DNA of 32,797 nt from an uncultured Pelagibacteraceae bacterium (GTDB lineage: Bacteria; Pseudomonadota; Alphaproteobacteria; Pelagibacterales; Pelagibacteraceae). The stretch is taken from assembly GCA_902535275.1 (NCBI GenBank), contig CACASS010000006.1, positions 1-32,797 of the forward strand. Reading direction: 5' to 3'. The position numbers and the translations under genes are program-made. This document shows, piece after piece, positions 25,908 to 32,797 of this stretch. Numbering within the stretch: the first letter of the stretch is position 1; each line of letters begins with the position of its first letter. The notes beneath the pieces were generated by a model. That model ran no database searches and had not been told where the DNA came from. It saw only the letters and a program-made list of their open reading frames with translations.

Positions 25908-26525
25908 TTATCTTGAATAATATTCAATTACTAAATTTGGTTCCATTACAACTGGATATGGAACTTCTTCAAATTTTGGAATTCTTACGAATTTTACTTT
26001 TTTATTTTTTTCATCTAATTGTAAATACTCAGGGACTTCTCTTTCTTTATTAGCAAGAGCAATATCGATCAATGCTAATTGTTTAGATTTATCTCTAATT
26101 TCAATGCTATCCTCTTCCTTAACTTGGTAACTTGATATATTAACTTTTTTTCCATTTACTCTAACATGACCATGATTAATCAATTGTCTTGATGAAAAAA
26201 TAGTATTTGATAATTTTGATCTATAGATAACTGCGTCTAATCTTCTTTCTAATAGTCCAATTAAATTTTCCGCAGTATCCCCTTTTTTCATTATAGCTCT
26301 TTTGTACATGTTTCTAAACTGTCTTTCATTCATGTTGCCGTAGTAACACTTTAATTTTTGTTTAGCTTGAAGCTGAATTCCATAATCAGATGGTTTTGAT
26401 GATTTTGTTTGGCCATGTTGACCTGGTGGATATGCTCTAGTATTAAATGGACTTTTAGGTCTACCCCATAAATTTACCTTAAGTCTTCTATCGACTTTAT
26501 GTTTTGAGTTTAATCGTTTTGTCAT
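25908..26525 (-). CDS. rpsD: 30S ribosomal protein S4
   Basis: A 205-residue S4 protein from the ATG at 26525 (MTKRLNSKHKVDRRLKVNLWG). YPPGQHG, the central ERQFRNMYKRA and the S4 RNA-binding domain (LERRLDAVIYRSKL...ARQLINHGHVRVNG-like region) are clear. A longer in-frame start 48 bases upstream adds residues unlike S4 and nearly reaches trmJ, so I rejected it. S4 nucleates 30S assembly. The methyltransferase open frame overlaps its 3' end. Confidence 0.96.
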   Translation of the reverse strand: MTKRLNSKHKVDRRLKVNLWGRPKSPFNTRAYPPGQHGQTKSSKPSDYGIQLQAKQKLKCYYGNMNERQFRNMYKRAIMKKGDTAENLIGLLERRLDAVIYRSKLSNTIFSSRQLINHGHVRVNGKKVNISSYQVKEEDSIEIRDKSKQLALIDIALANKEREVPEYLQLDEKNKKVKFVRIPKFEEVPYPVVMEPNLVIEYYSR

Positions 26526-26569
26526 ATTAAAGTTATTGGGTTTATAGACATCAATATATTTTTTGTCAA

Positions 26570-27285
26570 TCAAGGTTTTTTAATTAAACCAGCAAATACG
26601 CTTGATAAAATGCGTGTTTCTTTCTGAGAAAGTTCCATTTTATAAAAAATACTTCTCAAATTTTCAAGCATTATGGGTTTTTTTGCTTTTTGTTTAAAAA
26701 AATTTTTATTTTCTAGGTTCGTTAAACAAAAATTTAACATTACAGATATTTCTTTCTTAGTTGCTTTTTGTATTTTTTTTGATTTTTGAAAATGAAATTT
26801 TTCTTTTGAAATTAAGTTTGAAACAGTTTGAGCTACGATTACTAGACTATGTGATAGATTTAAAGACCTGAATTTAGGATTACTTGGGATCTGTAAAGTA
26901 TAGTCAGCATAACTCACTTCATTATTTGTTAAACCTGAAGCTTCAGAACCAAACAAAAAACTTACCTTTTTTGAAAAATCAATTTTTTTTTTAATTCTTG
27001 TAACGAAATATGTTTAATATTTTTATTTCTAAATCTTGCTGATGTTGCAATAAGAATGTCAGTTTTGTTTAAAGATTTTTCTAAATTAGGATAAATATTT
27101 GCTTTTTCTATTATATCTTTAGCTCCAACTGAAGTTGCTTTGATTTTGTCATTTGGGAATATTGGCTTTGGTTCTATCAATGATAAATTTTTAAAGCCAA
27201 AGTTCTTCATTCCTCTTGCACATAATCCTATATTTTCAGATAGCTGAGGTTTATGTAAAATAAATGATATATTATTAAAATTCAT
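26570..27285 (-). pseudogene. trmJ: TrmJ-like tRNA 2'-O-methyltransferase, frameshifted at a poly(A) tract
   Basis: The first part (27285-26962) encodes the N-terminus of a SpoU/TrmH-fold methyltransferase: NISFILHKPQLSENIGLCARGMKNFG with the catalytic-region Arg, then LIATSARFRNK. It ends after an A10 tract (26992-26983). The next frame carries on with VSFLFGSEASGLTNNE and FRSLNLSHSLVIVAQ, the SAM-knot motifs, to 26570. One additional A gives an unbroken 238-residue protein, the normal TrmJ size. TrmJ methylates position 32 of certain tRNAs. The start ATG overlaps the repaired cimA stop by one base. It may be intact in the cell if the tract is miscounted or slips. Confidence 0.82.
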
Positions 27286-28884
27286 TAAGCACTTGCTGGT
27301 GCATTATCTTTGAATAATTTATAATCAAGACTATCTATTAATGCTTTAAAAGATGCATCTATAATGTTTGGAGAAACTCCAATTGTAAACCAGTTTTTTT
27401 CCTTTAGAGTCTGTGCTTTCAATGGAAACTCTGGTTACAGCCTCTGTTCCTGTGTTTAATATTCGTACTTTATAATCAACTAACCTTAGATCCTTAAGAT
27501 AATCAGAGTATTTTGAAATTTTTTTAATATTATTCCTAATTGCATTATCCAAGGCATTAACTGGTCCATTCCCCTCACCTTCACAGATAATTGTTTCTCC
27601 ATCTACTTCTAACTCTGCTTTAGCAGATGAAATAATTTCTCCTGAGGAATTTTTTTTAACTGACACATCGTATGCCTTAATAATTAAGTATCTAGGTATT
27701 TCACCAACTATTCTTCTTGCTAATAATTCAAACGATGCATCTGCACCATCATAACTATAACCAATAAATTCTCTTCCTTTTACTTCATCCAAAAGTTCTT
27801 TAATTTTAGGGTCATTTTTTTTGATATTAATCCCAATGGTTCCTAATCTTGATAATATATTTGATTGACCAGCCTGATCTGAGACAACTATATTTCTTAC
27901 ATTGCCAACTTCTTTTGGATCAATATGTTCATAAGTTTTTGGGTCTTTTTGGACTGCTGAAACATGCATTCCACCTTTATGCGAAAAAGCTGCTGCACCA
28001 ACGTAAGGTAAATGTTTGTTCGGTTTTCTGTTCAAAATTTCATCTAATAATCTAGAGCATTGCGTTAGATGCTTAATATTCTCGTCTTTTATATTTATTT
28101 CATAATTATTAGAAAACTCAGGTTTCAAATATAATGATGGAATAAGAGACATTAAATTGGCATTACCACATCTTTCACCTAAACCATTAATCGTTCCCTG
28201 CACCTGTCTTACACCTGCTTGGATTGCAACTAAAGAATTTGCGACTGCATTTTCTGTATCATTGTGAGCATGAATTCCTAAATTTTTACCTGGTATATGT
28301 TTTGATACATCTGAAACTATTTTTGAAATTTCGTGAGGCAAGGTGCCGCCATTGGTATCACATAATATAATCCACCTAGCACCTTGATCATATGCAGACT
28401 TAATACAACTTAAAGCGTATTCTTTATTTGATTTATAACCATCAAAAAAGTGCTCAGCATCAAACATGAATTCTTTTCCAGAATTTATTATATGTTTTGC
28501 ACTTTCACTAATATTTTTTAAATTTTGATCTTTGGATATGCCTAAAGCAACATCCACATGAAAATCCCAAGACTTTCCAAATAAACAAATTGAATTTGCC
28601 TTAGAATTTATTAAAGATGAAATCATTGGATCATTCTCAGCGCTATGATCAGATTTTTTTGTCATACCAAAAGCTGTTAATATTGAATGATTAAAAGGAT
28701 GTTTCTTGTTAAAAAACTCTGTATCCGTTGGATTAGCTCCAGGCCATCCTCCTTCAATGTAATCAACACCAAGATTATCTAATGCTACAGAGATTTTTTC
28801 TTTGTCATCTAAAGAAAAATCTACTCCTTGTGTTTGTGCTCCATCACGTAAAGTTGTATCAAAAATGTATATTTTGTCTGACAT
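27285..28884 (-). CDS. cimA: citramalate synthase, with a frameshift near the 3' end
   Basis: CimA condenses pyruvate and acetyl-CoA into citramalate for threonine-independent isoleucine synthesis. The N-terminal FDTTLRDGAQT, the central GIHAHNDTENAVA and SHKGGMHVSAV, and the C-terminal regulatory-type domain are all visible. The uncorrected frame stops at 27346 after 512 residues with an unrelated tail (LVYNWSFSKHYRCIF). At the A7 tract 27400-27394 a shift of one base (A6) gives GKNWFTIGVSPNIIDASFKALIDSLDYK, the expected family ending, stopping at 27285 for 532 residues. That stop then overlaps the trmJ ATG as TAATG, like other joints in this operon. The start overlaps the cysS stop by one base. 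Confidence 0.9.
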
Positions 28885-30245
28885 TATTTAAATTTCCACG
28901 AGGTTTTACCATCTTTATCCTCTATTTGAACTCCTTTTTCTAAAAGCTCATTACGAATTTTATCAGCTAATTCGTAATTTTTATCATCTCTTGCCTGATT
29001 TCGTTCTTTAATTTTTATTTCAATCATCTCATCGGTTAAATCAGATTTATTTTTTTTAAATTTATCCCATTCATCTTTGGTTTCTGTTAACAATCCTACA
29101 AAATTACATGCAGATACAAATTCTTGTTTATCATCCATATTTCCTGATTGAGATTTTTCATATAGTTTATGAAGGTTGGCTATATATTTTGGTGTATTTA
29201 AATCGTCATACAAAGGATAAAGGTCATCATCAGAGATAAGTTTGGGCTTATCTAGTTCTACATAGCTTTTATACCATTTATCGATTGTTTTTTGACTTTC
29301 CTCTAAAAGTTTATCATTCCAATCTAAAGGCTGTCTATACTGTGCACTAATTAAAGCTAGTCTTAGAGCTTGACCATTCACATTGTTTTTAAAATCACTT
29401 ATCTTTAAAATATTACCCTGTGATTTTGCCATTTTTTCATTAGATAAGGTTATAAATCCATTATGTACCCAATAATTTGAAAAAACTTTAGTATCATTAG
29501 CACAACATGATTGTGCAATTTCATTTTCATGATGTGGAAATATTAAATCTCTGCCTCCACCGTGAATATCAAACTTATCACCAAGATATTTTTTTGACAT
29601 TACTGAACACTCTAAATGCCAGCCTGGTCTTCCCTTTCCCCACGGTGATTGCCAGCTAGGCTCATCTTCACTTGAGGGTTTCCATAATACAAAGTCCTCA
29701 GCATTTTTCTTATTACTTGATACTTCTACTCTGGACCCAGATATTAAATCTTCTATTTTTTTATTTGATAATTTTCCATAATCCTTAAATTTTTTAACCT
29801 CAAAATAAATATGCTTCTTGCTCTCATAAGCAAAACCTTTCTCAATTAAACTACTGATCATATCGATCATCTCTTTAATATTTTCTGTTGCTTTAGGCTG
29901 AAAGTTAGGTTCCTCACAATTAAGATAATTACAATCTTGTTGGAAATTTATATTTATCTTATTGGTTAATTCAGAAATTGTGATTTTTTTATCTTTAGCA
30001 GATTGAATTATTTTATCGTCAATATCTGTAATATTTCGTACATACGTAACATTGTCTTTACCGTATTTACATTTTAAAACTTTAAAAAGAATATCAAATA
30101 CAACTAGTGGTCTTGCATTGCCTATATGTGGATCATCATAAACTGTAGGACCACAAACATACATTTTAACATTATTTTTATCTATTGGCTGAAACTTTTC
30201 TTTTTTTCCACCATAGCTATTTGTTAAAAAAATATCTTTATTCAT
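28884..30245 (-). CDS. cysS: cysteinyl-tRNA synthetase
   Basis: A 453-residue class I aminoacyl-tRNA synthetase that charges tRNA-Cys. The N-terminal MYVCGPTVYDDPHIGNARP contains the zinc Cys31 and the HIGN nucleotide motif (40-43). WHLECSVMS supplies a second zinc Cys, HHENEIAQS follows, and KMAKSQGN is the KMSKS-type loop. Its stop overlaps the cimA start (TAATG). Confidence 0.97.
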   Translation of the reverse strand: MNKDIFLTNSYGGKKEKFQPIDKNNVKMYVCGPTVYDDPHIGNARPLVVFDILFKVLKCKYGKDNVTYVRNITDIDDKIIQSAKDKKITISELTNKININFQQDCNYLNCEEPNFQPKATENIKEMIDMISSLIEKGFAYESKKHIYFEVKKFKDYGKLSNKKIEDLISGSRVEVSSNKKNAEDFVLWKPSSEDEPSWQSPWGKGRPGWHLECSVMSKKYLGDKFDIHGGGRDLIFPHHENEIAQSCCANDTKVFSNYWVHNGFITLSNEKMAKSQGNILKISDFKNNVNGQALRLALISAQYRQPLDWNDKLLEESQKTIDKWYKSYVELDKPKLISDDDLYPLYDDLNTPKYIANLHKLYEKSQSGNMDDKQEFVSACNFVGLLTETKDEWDKFKKNKSDLTDEMIEIKIKERNQARDDKNYELADKIRNELLEKGVQIEDKDGKTSWKFK

Positions 30246-30290
30246 TATTCAAGGAATATACTTTAATTATAGATTTGTGAATCTATTTGA

Positions 30291-31028
30291 TTAGCTAGGA
30301 ATCTTGCAAACTGGAATTGGATCCATTTTATGCAAATTTGCGTTTCTTATTTGGATATATTTTTCTCTGTTTTTAGAATTTTCATTTTCCATAGCTTCTT
30401 CTAGTTCTTTATAACTTAAACCAAGCTGACCTTCATCAGTTCGTCCATCGTCCCATAAACCATCTGTTGGAGGTGCATCTATAATCTCTTGTAAAATTTT
30501 TAATTCTTTTCCTAATTCCCAAACCTCTGTTTTATTGCAATCAGCTATTGGTGAAATATCAACTCCGCCATCTCCGTACTTTGTATAAAAGCCAACTCCA
30601 AAATCTTCAACTTTATTTCCAGTCCCAACTACTATTCCATTATTAGCTGCTGCTACTTGATACAAAGTTGTCATTCTTAATCTGGCTCTAGAGTTAGCCA
30701 TACCATGCAAACTATTAAAATCTTTTAAAGTATTTTCAAATGTGGAAAAAAGACTATCTAACTCAACAGTAATTCCTTCAACATTTTTAAAATTTTGTTT
30801 TAACCATTCCTGATGCTTTAAACTTAAATCGTGTTGTGCACTTTTTTGTTTTATAGGCATAGACAAAACAATAGTTTTAAGACCAGTCATTGCACTTAAT
30901 GTACTTGAAACCGATGAGTCTATTCCTCCTGAAATTCCAATTACCAGAGACTGAGCTCTTTTTGGCATTGAATTAACATAATTCAATATCCAATCCTTTA
31001 TAAATTTAACTTTTTGGTTTGGCTTCAT
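30291..31028 (-). CDS. nadE: ammonia-dependent NAD synthetase
   Basis: A 245-residue NAD synthetase, the last step of NAD formation, amidating deaminoNAD. The ATP-pyrophosphatase loop GISGGIDSS is at residues 31-39. GTGNKVEDFGVGFYTKYGDGGVDISPIADC and APPTDGLWDDGRTDEGQLG are family signatures. There is no fused glutaminase domain, so it uses free ammonia or a separate donor. It lies 45 bases before cysS. Confidence 0.96.
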   Translation of the reverse strand: MKPNQKVKFIKDWILNYVNSMPKRAQSLVIGISGGIDSSVSSTLSAMTGLKTIVLSMPIKQKSAQHDLSLKHQEWLKQNFKNVEGITVELDSLFSTFENTLKDFNSLHGMANSRARLRMTTLYQVAAANNGIVVGTGNKVEDFGVGFYTKYGDGGVDISPIADCNKTEVWELGKELKILQEIIDAPPTDGLWDDGRTDEGQLGLSYKELEEAMENENSKNREKYIQIRNANLHKMDPIPVCKIPS

Positions 31029-31066
31029 ATTTTGAAATATAATAATTAATTTAAAAAATTAAATGA

Positions 31067-32446
31067 TTAAGATGCCGCTCTAATACCGTTTTTGGCATAC
31101 AAGGTATTCTTTTTAATCTCATCTGAAATTAAAAAAGCCAATTCTAGAGCTTGATTAGCATTAAGTCTTGGATCACATTGTGTGTGATACCTGCTTGATA
31201 AATCTGTATCTGATATTTTTTGCGCTCCACCAGTACATTCTGTCACATTTTGACCAGTCATTTCAATATGAAGTCCTCCAGCGTATGATCCTTCGCTTTG
31301 ATGTACGCCAAATACATTTTTAACTTCATTTAAAACATTATTGAAAGGTCTTGTTTTTAATCCTGTAGTTGATTTAATTGTATTTCCGTGCATAGGGTCA
31401 CATGACCAGATAACATTAAGTCCTTCTTTTTTAATTCCTCTTATAAGTTTTGGTAAATATTTTTCTACTTGATCGTGACCGAATCTGGAAATTAAAGTAA
31501 TTTTACCTTTATCATTTTTAGGGTTTATCAGCTCACAAATTTTTGCTATCTCTTCAGGTTTAGATGTTGGGCCACATTTAATTCCAATTGGATTTTCAAT
31601 ACCTCTGCAAAACTCGACATGCCCACCATCAATTTGTCTTGTTCTATCTCCTATCCACACAAAGTGTGCTGAGGTATCATGGTATTCTCCAGTTGTAGAA
31701 TCGATTCTAGTCATTGCTTCCTCAAAAGGTAAATGCAATGCTTCGTGGGATGTCCAAAAATTAACAGTATATAACCTTCTATTAAAATCAGATGTAATTC
31801 CACAAGCTTCCATAAATGCAAGAGCATCAGCAATTTTGTCTTCTAGCTCTTTAAATTTTTTGGCTTGAGCTGCGGATTTTATATATCCTAAATTCCATAA
31901 GTGAACCTTTTTTAAATCAGCAAATCCACCATTAGAAAATGCTCTGATTAAATTTAATGTAGAGGCCGATTGAGAATATGCTCTAAATAACCTCTTTGGA
32001 TCTGGGACTCTAGCTGCCTCAGTAAATTCCATACCATTAATATTATCTCCAAGGTAACTCGGCAATTCTACATCTCCTTGTTTTTCTGTAGGTGCACTTC
32101 TAGGTTTTGAAAACTGCCCAGCTATTCTACCTAATTTAACCACTGGCAAAGAAGCTGAATAAGTTAAAACTAAAGACATTTGAAGCATTAGTTTAAAGTA
32201 ATCTCTAATATTATCTGGATTGAATTCTGCAAAGCTCTCAGCACAATCTCCACCTTGTAATAAAAAAGCTTTACCATCTACAACATTTGCCAATTGATCT
32301 TTTAGATGTCTCGTTTCACCAGCAAATACTAAGGGAGGAAAATTTTTTAATTTTCCTAAAACTAAGTTTAACTCATCCTCATCTTGATATTTTGGGATGT
32401 GTTTAACTGCGTAATTTCTCCAACTATTAGCTTTCCATTTTTTCAT
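31067..32446 (-). CDS. class II (plant-type) DAHP synthase
   Basis: A 459-residue 3-deoxy-7-phosphoheptulonate synthase that starts the shikimate pathway from phosphoenolpyruvate and erythrose 4-phosphate. The N-terminal KKWKANSWRN, LLQGGDCAESF, RIAGQFSKPRS, the central GIENPIGIKCGPTS and the late HQSEGSYAGGLHIEMTGQNVTECTGG are hallmarks of the class II family. A TTG two codons earlier (32452) is possible, but ATG at 32446 matches the family N-terminus. There is no regulatory N-terminal extension. Confidence 0.95.
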   Translation of the reverse strand: MKKWKANSWRNYAVKHIPKYQDEDELNLVLGKLKNFPPLVFAGETRHLKDQLANVVDGKAFLLQGGDCAESFAEFNPDNIRDYFKLMLQMSLVLTYSASLPVVKLGRIAGQFSKPRSAPTEKQGDVELPSYLGDNINGMEFTEAARVPDPKRLFRAYSQSASTLNLIRAFSNGGFADLKKVHLWNLGYIKSAAQAKKFKELEDKIADALAFMEACGITSDFNRRLYTVNFWTSHEALHLPFEEAMTRIDSTTGEYHDTSAHFVWIGDRTRQIDGGHVEFCRGIENPIGIKCGPTSKPEEIAKICELINPKNDKGKITLISRFGHDQVEKYLPKLIRGIKKEGLNVIWSCDPMHGNTIKSTTGLKTRPFNNVLNEVKNVFGVHQSEGSYAGGLHIEMTGQNVTECTGGAQKISDTDLSSRYHTQCDPRLNANQALELAFLISDEIKKNTLYAKNGIRAAS

Positions 32447-32452
32447 ATTCAA

Positions 32453-32564
32453 CCTATGAGTGTTTTAGCAGAGTTTAGATATTATTCAACTGTTATAGAA
32501 TAAATTTATATCAATGTTTAGTTTTTAATAGTTAAGTTAGTAAAATTTATAATTATGAAAAAAT
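32453..32564. promoter_or_regulatory. intergenic region upstream of DAHP synthase
   Basis: This AT-rich spacer lies between two minus-strand genes and probably contains the promoter of the DAHP synthase gene. No clear promoter boxes or hairpin terminator could be picked. Confidence 0.3.
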
Positions 32565-32797
32565 TTAATTATAACTTGTTATCTTAAATGCAATTATTCC
32601 AAGGATTTCTCTAAAAAAAAGATTAAATTTGCTTAAATTAGAGGCTGCATCAAAAGCTTGATATTTATTCAATAAAGATCTTTGAGAAGAATACTTAAAA
32701 TCTGAAGCATATGGTTTAGGATTAAGTTTCAATTTTTTAGCAATCATCATAGATCTTTTCATATGATAAGCAGATGTTATTAAAACGGTTTCTGAAT
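32565..32797 (-). CDS. YdcF/ElyC-like (DUF218) protein, C-terminal fragment
   Basis: The frame is open to the right edge of the window, so the N-terminus is outside. The visible part starts SETVLITSAYHMKRSMMIAKKL, the conserved segment of DUF218 proteins, in which the His and the following helix line the active cleft. About 60 further residues follow. DUF218 proteins (YdcF, ElyC, SanA) are envelope-linked and of poorly defined function. Only this fragment can be judged. Confidence 0.75.
   Translation of the reverse strand, partial: SETVLITSAYHMKRSMMIAKKLKLNPKPYASDFKYSSQRSLLNKYQAFDAASNLSKFNLFFREILGIIAFKITSYN

Noticed and set aside
26526-26573. Longer rpsD start giving 16 extra residues
   Set aside because: S4 proteins begin at MTKR; the extra residues match nothing in the family.
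1-32797. CRISPR array, insertion sequence, prophage or rRNA
   Set aside because: No regularly spaced repeats, transposase, integrase, phage structural genes or rRNA sequence were found.

Overview
The window is very AT-rich, with one-base (TAATG) and four-base (ATGA or GTGA) gene overlaps and almost no long spacers. Gene content and protein style point to a streamlined marine alphaproteobacterium of the SAR11/Pelagibacterales type: small PurL with separate PurS and PurQ, a DmdA-like folate enzyme, a BolA/Grx4 pair, citramalate synthase and class II DAHP synthase. This assignment comes from recognising families, not from a search.

Layout. 1-664: C-terminal end of a membrane protein cut by the window edge. 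687-2691 (minus): tRNA-Leu(UAA), NAD kinase and a DmdA-like GcvT-fold enzyme. 2767-4404 (minus): a CMP-sugar cytidylyltransferase and a GT42/DUF115-like glycosyltransferase. 4509-6314 (plus): an 83-aa membrane protein, a 51-aa protein with a twin-arginine-type N-terminus, and a GMC-family FAD oxidoreductase. 6307-11079 (minus): a tight four-gene unit resembling the mycobacterial decaprenylphosphoryl-D-arabinose pathway (UbiA-type phosphoribosyltransferase, DprE1-like oxidase, DprE2-like reductase) plus a large GT-C-type membrane glycosyltransferase. 11089-13359 (minus): a beta-hydroxyacid dehydrogenase and several small membrane or unknown proteins. 13592-14986 (plus): small unknown proteins, one secreted. 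14995-18057 (minus): a frameshifted PhyH-type dioxygenase, AzlD/AzlC, a gamma-glutamylcyclotransferase and a CinA N-domain protein. 18080-25288 (plus): a nine-gene run sfsA-map-purB-purC-purS-purQ-purL-bolA-grx4. 25291-32446 (minus): a methyltransferase without an ordinary start, rpsD, trmJ, cimA, cysS, nadE and class II DAHP synthase. The right edge cuts a YdcF-like (DUF218) protein.

The most interesting system is the 6.3-11.1 kb unit. It has the specific sequence marks of lipid-linked D-arabinofuranose synthesis and sits next to a putative nonulosonate-transfer pair and a GMC oxidoreductase, so 2.7-11.1 kb reads as a surface-glycan island beside a tRNA gene.

Three genes (phyH-like, trmJ, cimA) are each broken by a single-base shift at a poly(A) tract in the coding strand. 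In each case the remaining domain is intact in the next frame. This is either homopolymer error in the sequence or slippage-prone coding, and it should be settled before these genes are called dead.
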